This document shows, one piece after another, positions 44,270 through 55,363 of a stretch of DNA of 64,000 nt. The stretch is from Dactylis glomerata (lineage: Eukaryota > Streptophyta > Magnoliopsida > Poales > Poaceae): contig QXEO01000236.1 of NCBI GenBank assembly GCA_007115705.1, forward strand, positions 5,801,434 to 5,865,433, given 5' to 3'. Position 1 is the stretch's first letter; each line of letters starts with the position of its first letter. Both the position numbers and the translations under genes were made by a program. Under the pieces are notes generated by a model, which ran no database searches, was not told the origin of the DNA, and was given only the letters and a program-made list of their open reading frames with translations.

Positions 44270-45498
44270 CAAAACCACTAAGTATGCTATCAAAAATACA
44301 TCAAGCACGACATGTAAAATCCTAGGCCGCAGTCTACACAAGCTCCTTCTTGTACCACTTTTTTGCATAAAGCTTTTTCTCTTTTCCAACACCATTCGAA
44401 TTTTTTATAAACAACTCTTTTGATGAAAACCAATATAGACCAGAGGCAAAAATACACCTTGATGGAAAGATATAACAAAATTTGAACACAAATCAAGGCG
44501 AAAATCGAAAGCTAAACGCAGTTCTAGAAAAAGAGAACACTCGTTGAAACAAATAAAGTGAAAAACTGAGTGTTCTTGGCAAATGAAAAGCAAGGCAACT
44601 TCTACAAAAGGAATTTGTTGGGGTCCAACCATTTATTGCAGCAAACAATAATAAACAAAACTGAAAACTAAAAACAACTAACGCTCCAAGAAAAACACAT
44701 AATGCATGAATCAATAAAAATATAGCATATTGAAACTTGATCTGATTTTTGCCGATGAAGAAGGGGTGCCTCGGGGGCATCCCCAGGCTTTAACGCTTGT
44801 ACTTCTTGGATATTTCTTGGGGTGACATGGGCATCCCCAAGCTTGAGCTTTTGTCCATTCTTCAACTCATCTCATCATTCTCCGATCCCTACACTTGAAA
44901 ACTTCCTTCATATAAAACTAAACACAAATCTATTAGCAACATTAGTGTAAGCATAACATAGAATCAACCCCTTTTGCTTCAGGTTTCAACTCAAAACCAC
45001 CACATATAAAGTATATACTACTGTAGCAACTTCCCCCAAAGTTCTGTGATCAAAAGAACTCAAAAAGAAAGCGATAAAGCGGCAAACACAAATATTGGCA
45101 GAAATCTGTCAAAACAGAACAGCTGACAAAGGTCGAATTTTTAGAGGGTTTTCTGTTACTCAAATCAAAAAGTCTTAAACTAATGAAAGTTTGGATATAA
45201 CCTGGGGCATATGCACAAGAAATCGCAGGTCCAAAAGATATACAGAGAATTTTCACAAATTTTTACGGTGCAGCACCGAAAACTGTTTCAGGACAGCAAC
45301 ATTCCCAAATCTTACCTCGCTCAAATTAGAGGCTTCTCTTGGCACAAAAACGAAATAAAAAAGATAAGGACAGGTTATTACAGTAGTAATAACTTCCAAG
45401 ACTCAAATAAAAGAAAAATAACTGAATATAAAAACATTGGGTTATCTCCCAAGAGTGCTTTTCTTTAACGCCTTTGAGCTAGGTGCAGAAAGTGCGAA
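44270..45498 (-). other. S3E internal noncoding region
   Basis: About 1.2 kb of AT-rich sequence with GGCATCCCC and CAAGCTT motifs like those in other Sabrina-type internal regions. No gene recognised. The short ORFs are unsupported. Confidence 0.6.
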
Positions 45499-46092
45499 TC
45501 AAGTATTTTCAGAAGAAGCATTAAGATCAACTGCAGAAGTTTTGTCAATAAGGCATTGTATTTTGTCCACATAAGTTTTTGAAGACCCTTTGTGATCACG
45601 CTTTGGTTCACTCAAATCACTGAAAAGATTTTTGGGACAAATCCAATCAAAATTATTTTCAAAAGCTTCATACAATCCCAAAAGCTTGCTAGGTATAGGT
45701 ATTTCGGTTCCTTCGTTGTTTGTACTAATAACCTTTATAGGTAAACCGAGTTTATTAAAGCGCTTAAGAACTTTCCTAGCTTCAATGGCAACATCTCTAA
45801 ATTCTATGCGCAAAGTTTCCAAGATAAAAGCTTTCTTTTCAGGATCTTCCATTTCATGAAGCTTAAGGAACATGTGTTGCATAAAAGGATTAAGGCTAGC
45901 AAACCTAGCTTCCAACATGTGAATTAAATAAGCAGAAGCAACTTCAATACTAGGAGCAAGCTCAGCCAAAGACTTTTCCTCAACTTCTTTATGCATACTA
46001 ATATGATTAAAGAACTCCTCAATGTTACTTTTTCCAATAATTGAACCACTACCTATTGAGAGGTCCTCCAAAACGTACTTAGGGAACAACAT
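45499..46092 (-). CDS. Unrecognised 197-aa protein of S3E
   Basis: An intact ORF from ATG 46092 to the stop at 45499, about 155 bp after the primer site, in the place where gag normally sits. The sequence is largely helical, with a hydrophobic start (MLFPKYVLEDLS), a Glu/Lys-rich middle and an FRDVAIEARKVLKRFNKL segment. I see no zinc knuckle, protease or nuclease motif and do not recognise the family. Its preservation in an otherwise coding-poor element suggests either recent insertion or a role in mobilisation. Confidence 0.65.
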   Translation of the reverse strand: MLFPKYVLEDLSIGSGSIIGKSNIEEFFNHISMHKEVEEKSLAELAPSIEVASAYLIHMLEARFASLNPFMQHMFLKLHEMEDPEKKAFILETLRIEFRDVAIEARKVLKRFNKLGLPIKVISTNNEGTEIPIPSKLLGLYEAFENNFDWICPKNLFSDLSEPKRDHKGSSKTYVDKIQCLIDKTSAVDLNASSENT

Positions 46093-46247
46093 AATGAACT
46101 AGAGTAAAGGAATAACAACTATAAAGGATACTAATTTTTTTTGGGTTTTTGATAAAAAGATGCAATTAAAAATAAAGTAAAAGCAAAACTTAAAACAAAG
46201 TAAAGGATGTGCGTGCGAAACTCCCCTTGCAGAAGTCTTCTTTTTCC

Positions 46248-46265
46248 TCCCCGGCAACGGCGCTA
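46248..46265 (-). other. S3E primer binding site
   Basis: The minus strand TAGCGCCGTTGCCGGGGA matches the tRNA-Asp site with one change in the first bases. Confidence 0.8.
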
Positions 46266-46274
46266 GAAAATTCT

Positions 46275-47930
46275 TGATGCTTGCGGTACGGTTAATGTGA
46301 ATCACCGTCCAGTTGGGAACCCCAAGAGGAAGGTATGATGAATATAGCAGCAAGGTTTTCCCTCATTAAGAAACCAAGGTATGTCGATCAGGAGAGGAAG
46401 AAGCCAATACGGCTGAAGGTGATGCTTGCTAGTCTAGTGACACTCCAACAGGGGCGCCGTTAACGATCGATAACGAGTTAGCGCGTCTTCAACTAGTAGC
46501 AATGTGGAACCTGCACACAACACAACCAAATACTTTGCTCCCAACTTACGATGAGGTTGTCAATCTCACCGGTTTGCTTGAAACAAAGGAATGAGCGTAT
46601 CGAGTAGAAAATATTAATAGTATGCGAGTAAAATAAACAGTGCGAGTAAAGTAAACATGTGATAGCAATATAATGGAAATAGGACCGGGGTCCACAGTTC
46701 ACTAGTGGTGTCTCTCCATAAGATAAAATAACACATGCTGGGTAAACAAATTATAGTTGGGAAATTGATAGAATAAAGACAACATGCATATGATGAGAGG
46801 ATCACTATGAGATTTACTCTGGGCATTACAACAAGATACATAGACCGCCATCCAACTGCATCTATGACTAATAATCCACTTGTGGCGAATCAATCTGAGA
46901 ACTCCACAAGTATTAAGTTGCGAACAACAGATAATTGCATTAAGCAAAGTGTGTAATGTAAACAAAGCATATGCCCTCGAGCATATGAATGTTGTTTTCC
47001 CCCTAGTAGCAACAGCACATCTACAACCTTAGAGGTTTCTGTTACTCCCCCAGATTAAAGAGAGGCATGAACCCACTATCGAGCATAAATACCCCCTCTT
47101 GGAGTCACTAGAAACTACTCGGCCAAGATAGCTACTAACAACGGAGAGGATGTAAGATCATAAACAACATAGAGATAACATAAGATAAATTTCAGTACTT
47201 CAACTCAATCATAACACCAATATTCATCGGATCCCAACAAACACAACATGTAGAATTACATAACGGTGATCTCGATCATGTAAGGCAGCTCACGAGATCT
47301 AAACATGAAGCACATGGTGGAGAAGACAACCATCTAGCTACTGCTATGGACCCATAGTCCAAGGTAGACTACCCACTCATCGCGTCGGAGGCAAGCATGG
47401 CAATGAAGAAGATCTTCAGTGGTGATTCCCCTCTCCGACAGGGTGCCGGGAAGAGCTTTTGGACCCTCCCGATCTCGGGTTGACGACGGCGGCAAATCGC
47501 GATGTGTTTCTGGAAAAGTGATCAGGTATTTAGGTTTTTCCCGTCGGGGGGTCCTTATAGGCGAAGGGGCAGCGTCAGAGGTGGACCAGGGGGCCCACAC
47601 CACCAGGGGGCGCGGGCCAACCCTAGGCTGCGCCGCCCTGTGGTGTGGCCGCCCTCTGGCTCGGCTCCGTCTCCTCTTCGGTTTTCTGGAAGCTCCGTGA
47701 AATATCTGGACGACTGGCTTTTGTTTCGTCCAATCCCGAGAATATTTCCTGTGTAGAATTTCTGAAACACAAAAACAGTAGAAAATAGGGAACTGGCACT
47801 GTGGCATCTCGTTAATAGGTTAGTTCCGGAAAATGCATAAAAATGCCACGAAGTGTAACGAAACACTAAACAAATGGTGTAAAAACAAGCATGGAGCATC
47901 AAAAATTATGGATACGTTTGAGACGTATCA
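46275..47930 (-). repeat. S3E 5' LTR
   Basis: 1656 bp, TGATGC...GTATCA, followed by the GTCCT duplication at 47931-47935. It is similar to 31846-33441 with several indels. Confidence 0.88.
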
Positions 47931-48180
47931 GTCCTCTGGAAGCTTCGTTAAATATCTGGATGTTCAGCTTTTGTTTCGTCCAATTCCGAGAATATTTCCT
48001 ATGTAACTTTTCTGAAACACAAAAACAGCATAAAATAGGGAACTGGCACTGTGGCATCTCGTTAATAGGTTAGTTCCGGAAAATGCATAAAAATGCTACG
48101 AAGTGCAACGAAACACTAAGCAAATGGTGTAAAAACAAGCATGGAGCATCAAAAATTATAGATACGTTTGAGACGTATTA
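47931..48180 (-). repeat. S2 3' LTR, right part
   Basis: Resumes the S2 LTR after the S3E insertion (47931-47935 is the duplicated GTCCT). It ends GTATTA, a mutated GTATCA. Confidence 0.85.
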
Positions 48181-49068
48181 GCATCCCCAAGCTTAACTCC
48201 TACTCATCCTCGAGTAGGTAAGTGATAACAAAGAAATAATTTTTGAGGTGACATGCACCTACACAATCTTGATTATCTATGTAAGCATTGTGTGCTGGGA
48301 TCAAAAGAATGGCATGAAAGATATAATCTTGATAGAAGCAACTTAGCAACCATGTTATAACATGAAAATGAACACAAACAAAAGATCATGAAAATGAAAC
48401 AATGAAAGTCAAACATGTGTTCAAATCATATGGAAAACATAGCAAATGGTTTTCAGCTTGTCCTTCATGGAATAGCAAAACATAAATGTATAGGACACCT
48501 TCAAGTTTAAGAGGGCGACTAGATACAAATAATTTAAGAACAAGTGAAACCAAAATCATGAATCAATCAATGAAAACTTTGGGACAATGCACATTATACT
48601 AAGAATGACAACTATGCTCTCTTAGACGGTGCATAAAGATAGAAGGTGGTGACTCAACATAAAAGTAAAAGAAAGGCCCTTCGCGGAGGGAAGCAGTGAT
48701 TAAACATGTGCTAGAGCTTTTCATTTGTAAAACAGAGAGATAAAAATTGGGTTTTGAGAGGTGGTTGTTTTTGTCAACGACTGGCAATAGGGTTCTTACA
48801 ATCTTCCATTCTAAAATGAAACAAGTTTTTGAGAGAGAGATTGGCACTTTGGTGCTCTTTTATAAAGCTTGGCACTCCTCCCCACCTTTTTTCCTTTCAC
48901 AAACCATGGCTAACCGATTCCATCGGGTGCCCACCAACATTCACATACCATGGAGGAGTGCCTTTTTATATTTTTTCTTTCTTTTTTTTCTTTTTGGAAT
49001 AAACAATATGGAAGATAGCAAATCCGACCACTACGTCCCCATGAGCTGAAAACAGTGTCACAAAATGA
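48181..49068 (-). other. S2 internal remnant (PPT side)
   Basis: 888 bp of noncoding internal sequence matching 33442-34330 of S3E. It is the only internal DNA left in S2. Small ORFs here are not supported. Confidence 0.75.
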
Positions 49069-49168
49069 GAAGTGTAACGAAACACTAAGCAAATGGTGTA
49101 AAAACAAGCAAATGGTGTAAAAACAAGCATGGAGCATAAAAAATTATAGATACGTTTGAGACGTATCA
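49069..49168 (-). repeat. Terminal 100 bp of the S2 5' LTR
   Basis: Last 100 bp of a Sabrina-like LTR, ending GACGTATCA, joined directly to the internal remnant through a GAAGTGT overlap. It includes an 18-bp tandem duplication (GCAAATGGTGTAAAAACA) at about 49089-49125. Confidence 0.85.
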
Positions 49169-50359
49169 GCGGGTATCTCTGTTTTGTTGGAGATAGTACT
49201 TTGCAGATAAAATATACTAGCCTCTGGACACCGTGAGCTTTTCCCTCTTCGCTTCTTTTGACTACCAATACTGTACTCACCACTTGATGTGTTGCTGCGA
49301 TGTAAAGTACTAGTGGCTCTTTTTCGTTTGGTGCGACCAACACTGGTGGTGTGGAGAGCACTTTTTTCAACTGCGCGAAAGCTACGTCTGCCTCTTCTGT
49401 CCATTCAAATTTGTCATCTGACTTTTTCATGAGTGCATAGAAAGGGAGTGCTTTTTCTCCCAACCGAGCAACAAACCGACTTAGTGCCGCGACGCGTCCT
49501 GCGAGCTTCTGTACGTCGTGTAGTTTTGTTGATTTCCCATTGTTAGGATTGCTTGGATCTTTTCTGGGTTTGCCTCTATTCCTCTTGTCGATACCAGGAA
49601 CCCCAGGAGTTGTCCTGCTGATATGCCGAAAGAATATTTTGTCGGGTTGAGCTTGAGCTTGTACCTGTTTAGATTGTCGAAAGTTTTTGCCAAGTCACTT
49701 ATCAGGGATTCTTCTTTTCTTGTGGTGATGACCACATCGTCGATGTAGACTTGGATGTTGCGTCCTATTTGGCTTCCAAGGCAGTTTTGCATCATCTGCT
49801 GGTAGGTTTCTCCTGCGTTTTTTAAGCCAAAGGGCATGACATGATAACAGAACACACCATATGGTGTGATGAAAGCTGTCTTTTCCTCGTCTTCTTTCTT
49901 CAGTTTGATTTGGTTATAACCAGAATATGCATCTAGGAAGGAAAGCCTTGCGCACCCCGCTGTTGAGTCTATTATCTGATCAATGCAAGGTAGAGGGAAG
50001 GGATCCCTTGGACAGTGCTTGTTGAGAGATGTGTAGTCGACACACACTCTTTGTACGTCTGTGTTTTTCTTGGGTACAATGACTGGATTAGATGCCCAGG
50101 TTGATGACTTGATTTCTCGGATGAATCCGACATTTTCTTGCCTATGTAGCTCGGATGCTATTGCTTTCCTTTTGGGTTCGTCAAATCGTCACAGTGGTTG
50201 CTTAACTGGCTTTGCTTTAGGATCCACATTTAGTGTGTGCTCGACAAGTTCCCTGGGAACCCCTGGCATGTTTGAAGGACACTAGGCGAAGATTTCCCAG
50301 TGCTCACGAAGGAACTCGATGAGCGCGCTTTCCTATGCGGGATCCAAGTTTACCGCTAT
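49169..50359 (-). pseudogene. Tat2 reverse transcriptase and first RNase H
   Basis: Minus-strand continuation of Tat2 pol. RT in 50047-49530 (CVDYTSLNKHCPRDPFPLP, YIDDVVITT, GFLVSTRGIEANP). A one-base frameshift near 49525-49535 follows, then the end of RT and the first RNase H (GEKALPFYALMKKSD, LYIAATHQVV), whose catalytic Asp is replaced as in Tat1. Upstream, 50359-50048 holds the lead-in to RT with TAG and TGA stops, including a TAG at the same codon as Tat1's second TAG (GAT CCC GCA TAG GAA AGC). The frame resumes at 54450 after the LTR insertion. Confidence 0.88.
50355..50359. other. Target site duplication GCTAT, left of the 4.1-kb insert
   Basis: GCTAT precedes TGTGACG at 50360 and recurs at 54450-54454. 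Confidence 0.92.
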
Positions 50360-53300
50360 TGTGACGCCCCAAAATCGGCACCTTGCGAATTACAGCAATC
50401 AGGCCACAATTCGCACGATGTCGCTTTGGAAACGCACCACCAAGCAAAATATGCACGTCACAACATACACATTATGCGGGTGGAATCAAGGTAGCAACAT
50501 TGCACAAGTTCACGATGGAACCCACAAAAGAATATATAATAACCACAACGACTCCACGAGTCAAGAATCCAAATACATACAAAGATCCAAATCATACATA
50601 AAGCAAATAGTATCCGAGTACGGACAAGAATACAAATGGGCCTAAGAGGCCTGAAGATAACGATGGCGTCCATAACCCTGCCCAGGCCAAGCCGGAAGGG
50701 TAACCTTGCTAACGTCGTCGCTTCCATGTACCTTTCTTCAAACCTGCTCCGGCGAGAAATCCGAGACGAGCAGCAATAAGTACGAAGTACTTAGCAAGAC
50801 TTCAAGACGTATAAAGCGTAGTCAACAAGCCGCCTTGGTACGTGAGGTACGCAGACAAGCTCGAGAGACTCAAAGGGACGTCAGCTGTATGGTGGGGGTT
50901 AAGCGGCAGCGAGCAAGCACTAAAGAACCTATAGAGACACTCTACAACTTCCGTCTAATCAGAATAAGATAAGAGAGCGCATAAAGTAGATAACTAGCTA
51001 CTACAACAAGCATAACCCAGCCGATGAATCACCTCGTCGTGACCACACGAAGAAGCAATGGCAAAGGCACTCACACGGTTAACAATTTTATAACAATTTA
51101 ATATTGTAGTAGAACTATTTACTATGCCACTTTTATCATCAATTAGGTGCAAGTTGTTCTATGATCGAGTAGAACGGCTCCAAGTCGTCCATAACCGCGG
51201 ACACGGCTTTTCGAAAAGATTTACCCTGCAGGGGTGCACCAATGTACCCATACACGCTCGATCAATCCAACCTAGACAAGGGCAGGATATCACGACAAGA
51301 CCGTTGCTAGTTCTACGAGAGAGTTTAGGGGGCCACCCTACTAAGCTACCCGCAACGAAGTCGGCCGAGCTCCGAAGACGGACCCAGAAGTTTGCGACGG
51401 CGTGAAAGTCTGAAAGAAGGCTCATCAGAGAGACGTCGTCCAGCTTCCAATTCGACCCGCGGGCAAATAAACCTGTCAACCATCGGAGGCGACACAACCA
51501 CACCCATCGGAGGGGGGCTCAAAACCTAGAGTACCCTCAGAGGTAACTCAAACCAACTCCAGATCCAAATGTAAATACGGTGTTGTGGCCCCCGGTAAAC
51601 TAACTCGAGAAAAAGTAGTAAGTCAAGGGAGATCCCATGGTATCTCCATGAGTGGTTAGTGCGCTCAGCTTAGAACAGTTCATGCGAACTCGGGGTCCTA
51701 GGGGACACAAGTGAGCCGTCGTAAAACGGGCAAAATGACTCACCGATGCCTCTGCTTTAATCAAGTGTAGTTATAACATAAATAAATCATGTTTATCTCC
51801 AACATCTAATATCCAACTTTTCTCCAATTCATAACCATTAAGTAAAGCATGTGATAACTTTCTAACAACCCGATAAGATAATACAACTTAAAACAACCTA
51901 AGCATGCCTACGACTCGCAAGGCCAGCTCAAACAACAAGCAAAAGGTAATAGGCGGGAGGTGGCGGATATATAGTTTTGCTTTGGGGAAACAAGTGGATA
52001 GGATACGTGACTCGAACAAAGCATCGGAACACAAGGCTAGCATAAAGCAGAAAGCATAAACACAAATAGGTAATAAGTACCCCTATAGGTTGACAAGGGG
52101 CGGGAGAGCTTGCCTGGCAAGATTGTCGAAGATCACCCGAAGAAGTCGACGTTGCTCACAACACCACGAAACGTCTTATCCGAGAAGAAGCAAATAGCTA
52201 CAACAAACAACGGATGCAACTCTTACTACTACGGCAAAAGAATCGGCATGATCATATGAAATATGTATGCATGACATGGCGATTATGATGCAATGCAACT
52301 TATTCAAATTAAACGGAATCGGAATTCCGACACACATATATATGGTTCAAGTTGTTTTACTACTCGGCAATTTAAATGTTGATTAGCATGGCAAAGACAA
52401 GGCAAGTGTGAGCTACACAAAATTAAATGAAGTGGGGTAACCATATTTGGTAATACCCAAATACTCCATATGTTATGTATTAGATGATATGCAAACTACC
52501 ACGTTATTACATGATGTGAGATGCAAACAGGCAAATGAATGTCATATTCAGATTCTTCACATTTTTCTGATGAACTTTCATATAGAAAACATTTTATTTC
52601 GAGTTACGGTTCAAAAGATATGAATTTTGCAAAATATACATATTTGCAGCAATTTTCAGAAAACAGGTAAGATGGTCGGGATTTTTCTCACCGAAAGAGA
52701 TTTCAGCCCGGGTCGCTGACCGGCGGGGACAGAGAGGTTGACTGGATGCTGACGAAGCAGGGGTAGCTGAGGTGGTGCCTGCAGAGGCTGACGGGTGGGG
52801 TCCGGCTGTCAGCACGGATAAAATGGCCAAAAGGTTGATGCCTGCCTCCCAGGGGATTCGAACTCAGATCTGCGGAAGAGTTGCAAAGGCTCAGACCACT
52901 ATGCTACTCAAACTAATGTGAACAGAAAAGGAGACTATTTCTTATATACTGACGCATCAGTAGTTTCACCTGACGAAACTGAAGCTTGCTTCAGACAGAC
53001 ATAGAGGCGGACGTGCTGTAGCAGAAGCGACCGGCGGTGTCTGACGGAGCAGACCTGCATGCACTCTGGGAGACGAGCTGCAGGAGAGCAGCTTGGTGCG
53101 GGAGATGGCCGGGCGTGGCCGAAACTGAAGACAAAGAGCCGCGCGTGGACAGAGACGGCGCGCTGCGACTTGGCGTCGAGGACGAGCGGCTACTGGCGAG
53201 GACTTGCGGACAGCGGCGGTCTTGCGGCGTGCGCGGCCTAGGCGGAGTTGTAGAGAGCTTGGCGTCGGTGCATAGGGAGTCGTGGATGCAGACGCGGGCC

Positions 53301-54449
53301 TGCGTGTGGTCTCGAGCTCGTGGCCATGGCAGACAAGGTCGGTCAGAAGATGCGACAGAAAAGCAACAAGAACTCGACGGAGACGAAGCAGGAAAGCATG
53401 GCGAACTCACCGGGAAGAAGAGGGTGACAAGGCGCATCTTTTTGAAGGTCCCGGAGGGGCTGGGACGTTCGGTGGTGAGGACACGGTCGAAATTTCTGTG
53501 CAGCGGCCATCGATGCTGCAGGGACCGCGGTCACTCCGTGCAAGGCGAGGGCTTGGAGACGCGCGACTACCGGCGCTGGTTGGCAGTGGAGACGGCGAAG
53601 CTGACGTTGACGCGGGAAATTGCGTGCACGCGCGCGCGACGCTGAGGTCGAAGCACTTGGCGTCGGGGTTGAGGGCGACGAGCACGGGGAAGACGCGGCT
53701 GTTGGCAGCCTAGCGGAGAGTTGCACGCGCGGGCGCGGCTTGCAGGCAGAGCTTAGCAGCGAGTGAGGCAGAGCAGATACGGAGGCGAGCATGCATGAAA
53801 AGGTTGCGCCTTGGTCCTGGGACCTCGACGACGGATGGATACGGAGCGGCAAGGCCGATGTAGAGCCGGGCAGCACGCGCGGGGCAACGGAGTCTGACGT
53901 TGCTTCGGAGGAAGCAGGGCGGCGGCGGCGGGATGGACAAGAAAGGAGCAGCTAGGGTTGCAGGCTAGGTTAGGGAGTTTATAGGGGAGCAAGTGGCCGA
54001 GGATCAACGTCCCATCGACCAGGAGAGGGTACGTGGCTCCGCTGCGATTGTTGCCGTACGAAGACGAGAGCGAGCGACAGGAGAAGGGGTCGGTGAGGCA
54101 GATGGGCCAAGTGATTGGGCTTCTTTCTTCTTCTCCTTTTTTTTTCTGAGATGACTTCTTCTTTTCTTGCAGCAATCTTTTAGGGAAAAACAAGAGAGGG
54201 TTTGAAGTAGATTTCAGAACATCTTTTAAAACAGTTCAAATTCCCCAAAACATTTTTATTACTGTAGTTTTAAGCTTGAATTAAAATAATAAAGGAAGGG
54301 GAAGATATAAAACCACAAGTTAAATAATAAATTAGGTTTTAAGAAAAACAATTTAGATTGAGAAAACATGCAAGATGATAATGCATGATGATGCATAAAA
54401 AATAAAAGAACAAACAAATCTAAAAGAGGGATTTTTCTGGGCCGTTACA
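50360..54449 (-). mobile_element. 4.1-kb probable solo LTR in Tat2
   Basis: Termini TGTGACGCCCC and, on the other strand, TGTAACGGCCC give TG...CA ends, with a perfect 5-bp duplication. No gag, pol, primer site or internal repeat pair is visible, so I read it as one very long LTR left by recombination. It resembles the long TGTGACGCCCC-type grass gypsy LTRs, including a CCCTGCAGGGGTGCACC block at 51223. The GC-rich overlapping ORFs at 52991-53940 lack protein features. Orientation is taken from the TATA below. Confidence 0.7.
53978..53983 (-). promoter_or_regulatory. TATA box in the 4.1-kb LTR
   Basis: Minus-strand CTATAAACTCCC followed by a gene-like CT/GCC-rich leader. This is the likely LTR promoter and puts the LTR on the minus strand. 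Confidence 0.5.
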
Positions 54450-55363
54450 GCTATGGAGGTGGTTTTGTTTGGGTCCGTGGGGTGGACCTGTATTTTCTTT
54501 GAGTCTTGAGTTGCGTCGAAAGCCTGATCTGGCAGGGATCGTCCGACGTCGGGTAGCACGTTGTGGTCGGTTTCACCTTTCAGTCTTGCGTATTCTGCTG
54601 TCATGCTGAAAGTTTGCGTCAGCCTGTTGAATTCTTTGTCACAAGTGTTGGATACTTCAAAGCTGCCTTGTACCGTGATTGTTCCTTTGGGTCCTGGGAT
54701 TTTGAGCATGAGATATGCGTAGTGAGGTACTGCCATGAACTTTGCAAATGCTGGGCGCCCCAGGATTGCATGATACTGTGAAGGCCAGTCCATGACTTCA
54801 AACTCCAGCTTCTCTCTGCAATAATTGTTGCTATTGCCGAAGCAAACGTCGAGTTCTATTTTTCCGAGAGGGTAATTTGCGCCTCCTGGTACTATTTCGT
54901 GGAAAGAACAGTCTGTTGGCTTTAGACTTTCCAGTGAGATGCACATTGCCTTCAGAGTTCTTGCATATATTAGGTTTATGCCGCTTCCTGCGTCCATGAA
55001 TACTCGCCCAATATCGTATCCCCCTATTTGCGCCTTTAGCACCATCGGTGAGTGCCCCGGCCTGGGTACTTTCCTCGGGTGGTCTGCTCTGCTGAACCTG
55101 ACCGGTTGATCGGACCACTGCAGGTACTCTGTAGTGGCTGGTGGTGATGATATGGCTAGGTTTACTTGTCTGGATATGCTCTTCCGCTCTTTCTTGGATT
55201 TTGGCACCGGTTGGATCATTGCAGATATATATACTTTTGACTCCAGATGTTTCGCTAGTCGCTGTACTTGGTATCCCTGACTCATACTTTTCTTTTCCTG
55301 CCGTGTTCCTTGGTTCGAGTCCATGGCACTTTGCAATCTCAGGAAGGTTCTGCAATCCTTCAT
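54450..55363 (-). pseudogene. Tat2 zinc knuckle region and aspartic protease
   Basis: Protease with active site FMDAGSGINLIY and ILGRPAFAKFMA, on the minus strand. Upstream is a CCHC knuckle of pattern C-x2-H ... H-x4-C, interrupted by a TAG at about 55364. The frame is the same as gag and continues across the 4.1-kb insert into the RT lead-in. Confidence 0.88.

Larger units (their letters stand above)
31846..47930 (-). mobile_element. S3E: non-autonomous Sabrina-like element (contains W)
   Basis: LTRs at 31846-33441 and 46275-47930 flank an internal domain of about 3.4 kb once W and its duplication are removed (net element about 6.6 kb). The only substantial ORF is a 197-codon one next to the primer site. 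No Gag, protease, RT or integrase is present, so it must depend on a related autonomous element such as the S1 family. A 5-bp duplication flanks it inside the S2 LTR. Confidence 0.88.

Noticed and set aside
52991..53940. Overlapping GC-rich ORFs in the 4.1-kb LTR
   Set aside because: Open in several frames on both strands with Ser/Pro/Ala/Arg bias; no recognisable domain.
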